Part shown: positions 8,306-16,543 of the stretch, piece after piece
Position numbering within the stretch: position 1 is the stretch's first letter
How the letters are laid out: every line of letters begins with the position of its first letter
Source: CAZMSQ01 sp964569025
GTDB taxonomy: Bacteria; Bacteroidota; Bacteroidia; Chitinophagales; Saprospiraceae
Assembly (NCBI GenBank): GCA_964569025.1
Contig: CAZMSQ010000025.1
Coordinates: forward strand, 1-34,102
DNA length: 34,102 bases
Reading direction: 5' to 3'
Notes under the pieces: generated by a model
The model's input: the letters and a program-made list of their open reading frames with translations, nothing else
The model's database searches: none
What the model was told of the DNA's origin: nothing
Program-made: the position numbers and the translations under genes

Positions 8306-9763
8306 ATGAAACGAATTGCCGTGTGGGTTTTTGTCCTCGTGGCTACGGCCGTGCTGCTGAATTCCTGCTCACCACAATCCGCACCGCCTGCGGCGCCTGA
8401 GGAATCAGCAAATACACCGCCGCCACCGACTGCGCCTGAGGGGTGTCGCACCTTTGCCTCGACGCCTGATGGTGACGAGGCGACAGATCAATACGTGCTC
8501 TATCGGGACCAGATGGCAATCGGTGATTATGACGCAGCCTTTCCGATGTGGAAGTACGTCTACGAAAAGGCTCCCGATGCCGATGGCCAACGCAATACGG
8601 TCTACACTGACGGCGTGCGAATCTACACTCACTTGTTCAGCCAGTCAAAAGATACTGCTGAGCAGCGTTTGTTCAAGGATACGGTGATGGCAATTTATGA
8701 CGCTTCGCTGTCCTGCTACGGCAAAACCCCCAGAGACCGCGCGCTCGTAAATGGCATGAAGGCATTTGATGCGTACTACACATTTGGCGCATTCATTGAT
8801 CAAGGAGAAACCTTCCGTCTGTTTGAGTCAGCTTTTGACAGTCTTGGCAGGGAAGTCCCCGCATTCATCTTCAATCCCTTTACTGCCCTGTTGGTTGACC
8901 GTTTTCTGGCAGGTGATCTCATGCTGGAGGAGGCCCGTGAGTGGGCGGCGCTGCTCCCTGCGTTGATTGCAGACAGAAAATCAGAACTGACTGATCGTCA
9001 GTGGCTGGATGAGGGGTGGGATATTGTGGAGGGCTATGTGCCCGGGAGGCTCGAGGCGCTCGAAGGGGAGGAAGGGTTTTTCGATTGCCAGTATTTTCAG
9101 GACAAGTACCTCCCCGAATACCGGGCCAATCCTGATGACTGCGAAGTCCTGAAACTGGTTTACGGCCGTCTGCGCTGGGGTCAGTGTGATCCGGAAGCTC
9201 CGGTGCTAATGGAAATGTGGCAAAAGATGATCAATCAGGAGTGTATTGTCATTCAACAGGGCACTTCTGCCTCTGCAGAGGGCAAGCAATGCCTCCAGGA
9301 GGGAAACTACACCTGTGCTGTTGAAAAATTCAAAGTCGCCGCAGAAGAAACCGATGATGCCGAGAGAAAGGCCCAATACTACCAGCTGATTGCCAAGATC
9401 TATTATTCCGGCCTCAAGCGTTATGCCCCCGCACGCACCTTCGCCTACAAAGCCGCTGAGCAGCGCCCGGATTGGGGCGAACCATGGCTGCTTATTGGCA
9501 AGCTGTACGCTTCCTCAGGCCCTCTCTGTGGCCCCGGCCGCGGCTGGGATTCCCAGATTGTCACCTGGCCCGCCATCGACAAATGGAAGTATGCAAGGTC
9601 CATTGACCCAGAAGTGCGCGATGAAGCATCGCGCCTGATAACTTATTATGAGCAGTTTATGCCCACCAAAGAAGATATTTTCCTGCGCACCCTGAAGGAA
9701 GGAGATTCATTCAGAGTAGGCTGCTGGATTCAGGAGACCACGACCATTCGCGCAGCGAAATAA
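8306..9763 (+). CDS. TPR-like repeat lipoprotein, paralogue B
   Basis: The 485-residue product is a predicted lipoprotein: a basic start (MKR), a hydrophobic core and the lipobox LNSC with Cys21, followed by a Pro/Ala-rich linker to about residue 45. The rest parallels the preceding protein. Shared features include an early D(D/E)ATD..VLY segment, a YDAA.P.WK.V.E.AP.ADGQ block, a YTDG/FTDG turn, TPR-like repeats around 325-400, and the C-terminal motif VGCWI.ET. The pair therefore arose by tandem duplication, but one copy has a spacer-type signal peptide and this one a lipid anchor. Function is not recognised. It probably belongs to the purH-coaX transcript, though a 45-nt gap with a hairpin separates it. 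Confidence 0.82.
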   Translation: MKRIAVWVFVLVATAVLLNSCSPQSAPPAAPEESANTPPPPTAPEGCRTFASTPDGDEATDQYVLYRDQMAIGDYDAAFPMWKYVYEKAPDADGQRNTVYTDGVRIYTHLFSQSKDTAEQRLFKDTVMAIYDASLSCYGKTPRDRALVNGMKAFDAYYTFGAFIDQGETFRLFESAFDSLGREVPAFIFNPFTALLVDRFLAGDLMLEEAREWAALLPALIADRKSELTDRQWLDEGWDIVEGYVPGRLEALEGEEGFFDCQYFQDKYLPEYRANPDDCEVLKLVYGRLRWGQCDPEAPVLMEMWQKMINQECIVIQQGTSASAEGKQCLQEGNYTCAVEKFKVAAEETDDAERKAQYYQLIAKIYYSGLKRYAPARTFAYKAAEQRPDWGEPWLLIGKLYASSGPLCGPGRGWDSQIVTWPAIDKWKYARSIDPEVRDEASRLITYYEQFMPTKEDIFLRTLKEGDSFRVGCWIQETTTIRAAK

Positions 9764-9780
9764 GTGAAAAGTGAAAAGTG

Positions 9781-9880
9781 NNNNNNNNNNNNNNNNNNNN
9801 NNNNNNNNNNNNNNNNNNNNNNNNNNNNNNNNNNNNNNNNNNNNNNNNNNNNNNNNNNNNNNNNNNNNNNNNNNNNNNNN
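9781..9880. other. Scaffold gap (100 N)
   Basis: There are exactly 100 unknown bases, the usual placeholder for a gap of unknown size. Reading frames that cross it are artefacts. Confidence 0.99.
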
Positions 9881-9937
9881 TTGGCCTTGCGGGTTTGGAA
9901 TGAACCAATACCCTGCGAAGCGTCCTGTGGAATTTCA

Positions 9938-9950
9938 GCCCCATCGGGGC
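9938..9950. repeat. Mini-hairpin with ATC loop (GCCCC/GGGGC)
   Basis: The stem is 5 bp with loop ATC. The surrounding AATTTCAGCCCCATCGGGGC is typical of short interspersed repeats I associate with Bacteroidota genomes; that association is from memory. Confidence 0.6.
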
Positions 9951-9986
9951 ATCATCTTATTAGCAAGATTGAGGGTAAAGCAACAT

Positions 9987-9999
9987 GCTACATCGTAGC
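9987..9999. repeat. Mini-hairpin with ATC loop (GCTAC/GTAGC), copy 1
   Basis: GCTACATCGTAGC is identical to the two copies that flank the second gap at 30436-30448 and 30550-30562, more than 20 kb away. Confidence 0.75.
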
Positions 10000-10053
10000 G
10001 ATATCTCAAAAATCAAAATGCCGTCAAAGAACCAGAAACAACCAAAAAATAAA

Positions 10054-10086
10054 AGCCTTTTGGACGACGAAGTCGTCCAAAAGGCT
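10054..10086 (-). terminator. Intrinsic terminator of trxA
   Basis: A perfect 15-bp stem (10054-10068 with 10072-10086) has a three-base loop. Read on the minus strand it is followed by TTTTATTTTTTGG, a good U-tract, so it terminates transcription arriving from trxA, whose stop lies about 100 nt upstream. On the plus strand no U-tract follows. Confidence 0.85.
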
Positions 10087-10187
10087 CATCATGCTCATTT
10101 CACATACAAGTACAATGAAATAAAGCATATAAATAATTTATAATTATTAATTCATAATTTTTAATTCCCAATAAAACCTTCTTCTTC

Positions 10188-10499
10188 TCACGCCGGCACG
10201 GTCAGTGCTTCAAGTTGCTGAATCATGACCTGCTTGGGCTGGACGCCGGCAGCGCGCCATTTGGCTTCTCCGGACTGGAAAATCATGACAGTTGGGATGC
10301 TCATGATACCGAGAGCGCTGGCGAGTTGCTGGTTGCGGTCGACATCGATTTTAACGATGGTGACTTTGTCGCCCATTTCCTTTTTGATTTCCTCGATCAT
10401 TGGGGAGAGCATGCGGCAGGGACCGCACCAGTCTGCATAAAAATCAATCAGGACCGGCTTTTCGCTATCGATGAGGTCTTTGAAACTTTTCTGTGCCAT
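10188..10499 (-). CDS. trxA: Thioredoxin
   Basis: This small cytoplasmic dithiol oxidoreductase reduces protein disulfides and is recharged by thioredoxin reductase. The 103-residue product has the active site WCGPC at 24-28 inside the usual DFYADWCGPCRM segment. The cis-proline loop is SIPT (Pro69), followed by the VMIFQSGE strand and a C-terminal helix. No signal peptide is present when translation starts at the chosen ATG. The longer open frame begins inside the promoter and can be dismissed. A -7 element lies 39 nt upstream of the start, and a strong terminator lies downstream, so trxA is probably a single-gene unit. Confidence 0.95.
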   Translation of the reverse strand: MAQKSFKDLIDSEKPVLIDFYADWCGPCRMLSPMIEEIKKEMGDKVTIVKIDVDRNQQLASALGIMSIPTVMIFQSGEAKWRAAGVQPKQVMIQQLEALTVPA

Positions 10500-10538
10500 G
10501 TAACATACATTCAGGTGGTGAACAATCATTTGCTGGTG

Positions 10539-10546
10539 CAAAGGTA
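10539..10546 (-). promoter_or_regulatory. -7 promoter element of trxA
   Basis: On the minus strand TACCTTTG matches TAnnTTTG and ends 39 nt before the trxA ATG. No clear -33 element is visible. Confidence 0.55.
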
Positions 10547-10626
10547 GGGGCATCGGTCACGGATGTCTGTGACATTGCTTACAGAAGGTTGGAAAAGTCA
10601 GGCGTTTTGTGTGGGCCTGATGGTTA

Positions 10627-11589
10627 CTACTTATCGTCGCCGAAGAAGGCGATGATGCGGTCGGCCAATTCGAGACCGATATTGCGCTGGGCTTCGAGAG
10701 TGGCGGCGCCGATATGGGGGGAGAGGGAGACGCGATCGTGTTCGAGCAATTCTTGCCGGGGGGAGGGCTCAGTCTCGAACACATCGATGCCGGCACCGGC
10801 TAATTTCCCGGAATTGAGGGCTTCGATCAGGGCGTCTTCATCTGTGGTGCCGCCTCTGGCGCAGTTGATGAAAATGACCCCGTTTTTCATTTTTGCAAAT
10901 TCTTCGGCTCCGATAACCGGGCTGCCGGTGTAAGGGACATGCAGGGAGATGAAATCCGAACGGGTCAGGAGCTCATCGAGGCCGACGGTTTGCAGTTTGA
11001 CGGAGAGGTCAATCTGGTCGTTGTTGAACAGGTCTATGCCGATGCTCATTTCGTCAATCAGCGGGTCGGAGGCAAGCACGTGCATGCCCATCCCGAGCCC
11101 GATGCGGGCTGTTTCGCGGCCTATGCGGCCAAAGCCGATGACTCCAAGGGTTTTCCCTCGAAGCTGGATGCCATTTGAGTAGGCTTTTTTTAGAGCTTTA
11201 AAAGCCTGCTTCCCCTTTCGGGGCATTTCGCGGTTGGCGAGGTGCAGACTGCGCGCCAGCGTAAACATATGCCCGAAGGCCAGTTCTGCAACAGCCTCGG
11301 ATGAAGCTGCTGGGGTATTCATCACTTCGATATGCTGACTTCTGGCATACTCGTGGTCGATGTTGTCGAGCCCTACGCCACCTCGGGCAATTATTTTGAG
11401 GTTGGGGCACAAATCAATCAGTGACCGCCGAACCTTGGTGGCGCTGCGCACAATAATGACATCGTAGACAGGGAGCCGCGCAGCGAGTTCGTCCTGCGGA
11501 ACTTTCTCAGTGTCTACCAGGTAACCGGCCTCTTCAAGAAGCATTTTCGCATCGCTGTGGATGCCGTCGTTGGCCAGAATCTTTATCAT
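10627..11589 (-). CDS. serA: D-3-phosphoglycerate dehydrogenase-like 2-hydroxyacid dehydrogenase
   Basis: The product probably oxidises 3-phosphoglycerate with NAD+, the first step of serine synthesis. The 320-residue protein has the D-2-hydroxyacid dehydrogenase layout. The substrate loop is RGGVGLDNID (69-78), the nucleotide-binding motif is GFGRIG (152-157), and the catalytic triad is Arg245 (CARGG), Glu274 (FETEP) and His292 (SPHIGAAT). No ACT regulatory domain follows, so serine feedback of the E. coli kind is not expected. The short form is common in Bacteroidota. A related hydroxypyruvate or glycerate enzyme is the main alternative, because serC is not adjacent. The start is ATG 11589; upstream extension would swallow the promoter. 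Confidence 0.85.
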   Translation of the reverse strand: MIKILANDGIHSDAKMLLEEAGYLVDTEKVPQDELAARLPVYDVIIVRSATKVRRSLIDLCPNLKIIARGGVGLDNIDHEYARSQHIEVMNTPAASSEAVAELAFGHMFTLARSLHLANREMPRKGKQAFKALKKAYSNGIQLRGKTLGVIGFGRIGRETARIGLGMGMHVLASDPLIDEMSIGIDLFNNDQIDLSVKLQTVGLDELLTRSDFISLHVPYTGSPVIGAEEFAKMKNGVIFINCARGGTTDEDALIEALNSGKLAGAGIDVFETEPSPRQELLEHDRVSLSPHIGAATLEAQRNIGLELADRIIAFFGDDK

Positions 11590-11628
11590 GATTGTGATGT
11601 TTGGAGAAAAAGGGTAAGAATGACAAGA

Positions 11629-11659
11629 CAAAGAAAGTGAATTTTGCAGATACACCAAA
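11629..11659 (-). promoter_or_regulatory. Candidate promoter of serA
   Basis: On the minus strand TTTG (11659-11656), a 19-nt spacer and TTTCTTTG (11636-11629) resemble -33/-7 elements. The -7 box has one mismatch (TTnnTTTG) and ends 39 nt before the ATG. Confidence 0.45.
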
Positions 11660-11803
11660 CAGTGCTTTTCTGAAATATCCGGATGACCCGAGGCGTTTGT
11701 GAGGTTGTTTGGTGATTTTTTCTCATATTTGAAGGGTTTTCTTGAAGGTGTGAGCCCTGCCATCTTGTCGCGCTTTCTAGGATGTCCAAATATTGTCTAC
11801 CAC

Positions 11804-14419
11804 ATGGCCGTGAGCAATTCAAAAAGATCTCCAGTGAATCAGCGCAAGCCGGCCTGGCGCCGTATCATCCGGGGTGCCTGGATGCTTGCTGCACTGGGTA
11901 TCCTTTCTGTGATATTGCTATTTGTGGCATTATCTTTTCAGGACCTCCCCACATTTGATGAGCTGGAGAATCCGCGCCGTAAGCTGGCCTCTGAGGTGTA
12001 CGATGTGCAGGGGGAACTACTTGGTCGTTATTATTTTGAGAATCGCGTACAGGTTGATTATGACGACATCAACCCCTTTCTGGTCAAGGCCCTTGTTTCC
12101 ACGGAAGATGAGCGCTTTTTCAGCCACTCTGGCATAGACGCCGAGGCGCTTGGTCGGGTTTTTGTCCGGACTGTCCTGCTTGGTAACCGGAGTTCAGGGG
12201 GGGGTAGTACGATTACTCAGCAGCTGGCTAAACTGCTGTATTCGAGCAGAAACTTTGCTGGGATGAGCCGTCTGGAACGGGCCACATCTTTGGTGAGCAG
12301 GAAACTTAAAGAGTGGATTACCGCAGTCAAGCTGGAACGCAGCTACACCAAGGAGGAGATCATCGCCATGTATCTCAATGAGTTCGACTTTATCTATGAT
12401 GCATTCGGCGTGGAAGCTGCTGCCGAGACCTATTTTGGCAAACCACAAAAGGACCTCAAAATCGAAGAGGCGGCACTGCTGGTCGGCATGCTCAAGAACC
12501 CATGGCTTTTCAATCCGGTTCGGTTTCCGGATACATCACTCTATCGCCGGATGGTAGTGCTCAAGCAGCTGGAACGCCACGGTTACCTGACCCGAACCGA
12601 GTACGATTCACTCAAGACTTTGCCTCTCAATCTGGCCTTTGACCGTCGCACTCACTTGACGGGGCCGGCCCCGTATTTCCGGATGGAGCTCCGGGAGCAA
12701 CTGAAGGAAATACTCAGGGACAAGGTGAAGCCAGACGGGACACCTTACAATATCTACTCGGATGGCCTGAAAATTTACACGACCATTGACCTCAGGATGC
12801 AAAAGCATCTTGAAGAAGCCGCCACCGCTCACATGACAGCCCTGCAGGAGAAATTTCAACTCAGATGGCGGAATCTGGACCCATGGAAATACCGGCTTGA
12901 GACAACCACCGACTATGAAATGAGAATTCGCGAATTGACCCTTCGGCGCCTCATCTGGGAGTCGGAGCGGTATGCTGCTTTGCGTTCGAAAATTCTTGGT
13001 CCCGTACTCTCAAAGATCGGGGAGGTCGTTGACATCACGCTGACCAATACGGACATTCTGCGCATTCTCAGCGAGGCATCTTCCCCCGGCGCGCTCGACG
13101 AACTTATCAGGAAGGAGTACACTTCCCGGGAAAAGGCTGCCCAATACCGGGAAATTCTCAATTCCCCCCATATTGATGCCCTCAAAAAGGGTTGGAGTCA
13201 GCTTGAAAAGGCAACAGATGAGGCTTTTTCGACCCCGGTCGAAATGACTGTCTTTGCCTATACGCCATCGGGAGAGAAGGATACCATCATGACCCCTCTT
13301 GACTCCATCAAATACCTGAGGAGTTTTTTGCAGGTGGGCTCCATGGCGATGGACCCCTTGACCGGGCAAATCAGGGCATGGGTCGGAGGTATCAATTTCA
13401 AGTATTTTCAATATGACCACGTGACTTCAGACCGTCAGGTCGGCTCTACTTTCAAGCCATTTGTCTACGCCACAGCCATCGCTCTTCAGGGATTTTCGCC
13501 CTGCCATGAAGTGCCGGATATTCCGTACACGATTCATCCCGGTGAAGGCAACTTTGGGTTGGGTGAAGAATGGACCCCCGAGAATGCTTCCGGAGAATAT
13601 TCGCGGGAGATATTTACCCTAAAGGAGGGATTGAGAAAGTCTAAAAATACGGTGTCGGTGTTTTTGATGAAAAACCTCGCTGATGCAGAGCCGGTTAAGC
13701 AGGTGGCTTCGAAGATGGGAGTTCCTGCAGATAAAATACCTGCGGTCCCCTCAATTTGCCTGGGGGCAGCTGATCTGAATGTGTTTGATATGACTGGCGC
13801 GTATGGGGTATTTGCCAACAATGGCATGTATAACGAGCCGGTCTTCATCAACTACATCGAAGATGCCAATGGCCGCACCATTTACAGCCCACGGCCAACC
13901 GACCGGGTGGTGCTGGAGCCAACTACAAACCATGTGATGGTGGAAATGCTGAAATACGCGGCAGGTTACATGGGCATGGAGAGTGAGGCCGGCGGAAAAA
14001 CAGGGACCACCAACGACTATGTCGATGGCTGGTTTATGGGAATTACCCCCTCGCTGGTTGTGGGCACATGGGTTGGTGGGGAGAATAACTGGATCAGATT
14101 TCGAACCCTTGCGGACGGTCAGGGTTCAGTCATGGCCAAGCCAATATTCAAGGATTTCATCCGCCGTCTTGAGCAGGATCCAAAGTCCGGGTACGACAAA
14201 ACCATGACCTTCATAAAGCCGCAGGGTGAACTGCCTATTCAGTTGGACTGTGAGCAGTACCGAACGAATCGCCTGCAGGGTCAGCTCGACTCTATCGAAA
14301 ACGAACGATTTATCGATGATCCCTTTGCAGACGAAATCGGTCCGGGAGCAGGAAGGCGAGATCTGGATATGCAGGAGCTTCTGCGCCGTGAGCGGGGTGG
14401 TCAGGAAAGCGATGGGTAA
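11804..14419 (+). CDS. mrcA: Class A penicillin-binding protein (PBP1A type)
   Basis: This bifunctional murein synthase polymerises lipid II and cross-links stem peptides on the periplasmic face of the inner membrane. The 871-residue product has one N-terminal membrane anchor (about 21-45). The GT51 glycosyltransferase domain follows, with Glu101 in STEDERFFSHSGID and the GGSTITQQLAK motif at 133-143. The penicillin-binding transpeptidase domain carries the nucleophile Ser548 in STFK, SKN at 613-615 and KTGT at 732-735. All catalytic motifs are intact. ATG 11804 places a short basic tail before the anchor; a GTG at 11699 would add 35 unlikely residues. The gene heads a plus-strand run that continues 69 nt later with a lipoprotein gene. 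Confidence 0.95.
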   Translation: MAVSNSKRSPVNQRKPAWRRIIRGAWMLAALGILSVILLFVALSFQDLPTFDELENPRRKLASEVYDVQGELLGRYYFENRVQVDYDDINPFLVKALVSTEDERFFSHSGIDAEALGRVFVRTVLLGNRSSGGGSTITQQLAKLLYSSRNFAGMSRLERATSLVSRKLKEWITAVKLERSYTKEEIIAMYLNEFDFIYDAFGVEAAAETYFGKPQKDLKIEEAALLVGMLKNPWLFNPVRFPDTSLYRRMVVLKQLERHGYLTRTEYDSLKTLPLNLAFDRRTHLTGPAPYFRMELREQLKEILRDKVKPDGTPYNIYSDGLKIYTTIDLRMQKHLEEAATAHMTALQEKFQLRWRNLDPWKYRLETTTDYEMRIRELTLRRLIWESERYAALRSKILGPVLSKIGEVVDITLTNTDILRILSEASSPGALDELIRKEYTSREKAAQYREILNSPHIDALKKGWSQLEKATDEAFSTPVEMTVFAYTPSGEKDTIMTPLDSIKYLRSFLQVGSMAMDPLTGQIRAWVGGINFKYFQYDHVTSDRQVGSTFKPFVYATAIALQGFSPCHEVPDIPYTIHPGEGNFGLGEEWTPENASGEYSREIFTLKEGLRKSKNTVSVFLMKNLADAEPVKQVASKMGVPADKIPAVPSICLGAADLNVFDMTGAYGVFANNGMYNEPVFINYIEDANGRTIYSPRPTDRVVLEPTTNHVMVEMLKYAAGYMGMESEAGGKTGTTNDYVDGWFMGITPSLVVGTWVGGENNWIRFRTLADGQGSVMAKPIFKDFIRRLEQDPKSGYDKTMTFIKPQGELPIQLDCEQYRTNRLQGQLDSIENERFIDDPFADEIGPGAGRRDLDMQELLRRERGGQESDG

Positions 14420-14488
14420 ACGAAAACGGCCACTGAGACTTCATTGGGCAGCAGCACTTTCCGGAATCTACACAGAGTCTTGAGCATC

Positions 14489-16495
14489 ATGAGAAAGCCA
14501 GCATTTTCAATCATTCTCCTTTCTATTCTTTTTCTTGGTGGATGCATCCCGTATGAGGAGGAAATCCTGACTGATGTCCGAGTTGACTACACGGTGCCTG
14601 ATATTCAGAAAGTTTACAACTTCAAGGACCGGTCATTGACTGACAGTTTGTTGCCGTACTTTGAGCATCCTGACCCGACCTACCGATATTTGGCGGCGCG
14701 GGCATTCTCCACGCTTCAGGACCCGACGGCCATTCCGCAGCTGTCGGCTTTGCTTTCTGATCCGGTTGAGCAGGTGCGTTGTGCGGCAGCGCATGCCATT
14801 GGACAGATTGGTGCGCGTGAGGGGGTTGACCCGTTGATTCGGGCCTTTGATTCAGCAGACACGCTCGGGCAGAATCAGGCCACCAATGGGCAGATTTTGG
14901 AAGCGGTGGCCCGGTGTGGCACAAAAGAGCACCTTGAGCTGATGAGTACGGTGACCAATTATCGCCGTCAGGACACGCTCTTGATTGAGGGTCAGGCCCG
15001 TGCCATTTATAGGTTTGGGCTCCGGGACATCACGGCTTTGGAGGGGACAGATCGGATGGTGGTGATTTTGTCAGAAAAAAGCATGCCTCCGGTGGCCCGG
15101 ATTTATGCGGCCAATTATTTTAAGCGCATCAAGGGACTGAAGTTGAGTGCAGACCAGCAAAATCAGCTGGTGCAAATGATGAGGAGGGAGGAGAATGCCT
15201 CGGTCAGAATGGCCCTGGCTGAGGCCTTGGGTCAATATCCCACAGAGGAGGTTCGGGAGGCCCTCGTGGACTTACTGAAAAGCGATCCGGATTATCTTGT
15301 GCGCATTGCAGTCATCCGGGCGCTTGGTTCGTTTCGGTACGAGGTGGTGAAGGAGCATATGTTTGCTGCCTTACAAGATCGCAACCTGCATGTTGCCACA
15401 CTTGCCAGCGCTTATTTCGTGGATCATGGCATTTCTGAGGAGGCGACCCTGTATCGTGATTTGGGCAGAGATTCGCTCCCGTGGCCCATTCAACTCAACT
15501 TATTGCGCGCAGCCAATCGCCACCTGCCTGCTTGGTTTGCTCAGTCAATAGAGCGCTTGAACAACCGCCTGACTGAGCAGTTTCGAACAGCCGAAGACCC
15601 ATATGAGAAGGCAGCTTGTCTGGAGGCATTGGGAGAGCACCCCTGGAATTTTCGGATTATTCGCGAATTGGGCTTTGCTTCGGATTTTCCACCCGTACGC
15701 GTCGCCTCAGTCCGTGCTCTGGGCAATATCTGGAACTACCCAGCATTCTCTTCATTTTTTGGGCGCAGTGCGAAGCGGGCCCGAACTGAGATTGCGGAGG
15801 CCTTTCAAGCTGCAGTGATGAGCGGAGATGTTGGCATGATCAGCGAGTCGGCGGAGATTCTGGCGGGCGATCCGGACGGTGTCAAGGCAGTTCTTGACAG
15901 TGTTGAATTTTTGGCCGATATGCAGGCTCGGCTGCCGCTTCCGCAAGCCCTCGAAGCGTATATGCTGCTTGGAAAAGCAATCAGTGCCATGGGCGGCGTG
16001 TCAGTTCCGGAATATACACCCCGTTATAACCATCCTGTAAATTGGGCTTTGGCAGGTGTGGTTGATAACCGCACCCGAGGCATCATTGAAACCGAAAAGG
16101 GGGATATTGTCATTTCCTTTTTCGGAGAAGAGGCACCAGGTTCAGTTGCCAATTTTATCGAGCTGGCCGAAAACGGCTTTTTCAATGGCAAGACCATGCA
16201 CCGTGTGGTTCCCAATTTTGTGGCCCAAGGCGGCTGCCCGCGGGGCGATGGCTACGGGAGCCTTGATTACACCATCCGCTCTGAGTTTGCGGGTCTTTAT
16301 TATGACCGCCCAGGCAGGGTGGGCATGGCCTCGGCCGGGAAAAACACCGAGTGTACACAGTTTTTTGTAACCCATTCTCCAACCCCTCATCTCGATGGCC
16401 GCTACACCATTTTTGGTCAGGTGGTACAGGGTATGGATGTGGTCCACAAATTGCAGGTGGGCGATAAAATTCTGGATGTCGATATCCGGGAATAA
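14489..16495 (+). CDS. HEAT-repeat lipoprotein with C-terminal cyclophilin domain
   Basis: The 668-residue product starts with a lipoprotein signal ending in the lipobox LGGC (Cys19), followed shortly by an acidic EEE patch. Residues about 45-510 form HEAT-like helical repeats, for example YLAARAFSTLQDPTAIPQLS and VRCAAAHAIGQIGAREGVDP. Residues about 530-668 are a cyclophilin-type peptidyl-prolyl isomerase: GIIETEKGDIVISFF, NFIELAENGFFNG, MHRVVPNFVAQGG with the catalytic-type Arg, QFFVTHSPTPHLDG and YTIFGQVVQGMDVV. It probably folds or escorts proteins in the periplasm or at the outer membrane, with HEAT repeats as a binding scaffold (inference). It sits between a murein synthase gene and gcvT. 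Confidence 0.88.
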   Translation: MRKPAFSIILLSILFLGGCIPYEEEILTDVRVDYTVPDIQKVYNFKDRSLTDSLLPYFEHPDPTYRYLAARAFSTLQDPTAIPQLSALLSDPVEQVRCAAAHAIGQIGAREGVDPLIRAFDSADTLGQNQATNGQILEAVARCGTKEHLELMSTVTNYRRQDTLLIEGQARAIYRFGLRDITALEGTDRMVVILSEKSMPPVARIYAANYFKRIKGLKLSADQQNQLVQMMRREENASVRMALAEALGQYPTEEVREALVDLLKSDPDYLVRIAVIRALGSFRYEVVKEHMFAALQDRNLHVATLASAYFVDHGISEEATLYRDLGRDSLPWPIQLNLLRAANRHLPAWFAQSIERLNNRLTEQFRTAEDPYEKAACLEALGEHPWNFRIIRELGFASDFPPVRVASVRALGNIWNYPAFSSFFGRSAKRARTEIAEAFQAAVMSGDVGMISESAEILAGDPDGVKAVLDSVEFLADMQARLPLPQALEAYMLLGKAISAMGGVSVPEYTPRYNHPVNWALAGVVDNRTRGIIETEKGDIVISFFGEEAPGSVANFIELAENGFFNGKTMHRVVPNFVAQGGCPRGDGYGSLDYTIRSEFAGLYYDRPGRVGMASAGKNTECTQFFVTHSPTPHLDGRYTIFGQVVQGMDVVHKLQVGDKILDVDIRE

Positions 16496-16543
16496 AAATT
16501 CAATACCTTACGCGTTTTTGCAATCCCTTTAATTTCTGATCCC

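Larger units (their letters stand above)
9764..10187. other. Non-coding spacer with assembly gap and hairpin repeats
   Basis: No credible gene is present. Two direct GTGAAAA copies follow the upstream stop, then comes the 100-N gap. After the gap lie two ATC-loop mini-hairpins, the trxA terminator on the minus strand and an AT-rich stretch (10130-10166) with an ATTATTAATT motif that resembles the one just after gcvT. The two upstream and downstream gene groups converge here. Confidence 0.75.

Noticed and set aside
9764..10123. Open reading frames running through the first N gap
   Set aside because: They consist largely of unknown residues and the remaining sequence is repeat DNA; no codon or homology support.
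16496..16543. Glycine riboswitch upstream of gcvT
   Set aside because: The 48-nt spacer is too short to hold even one aptamer.
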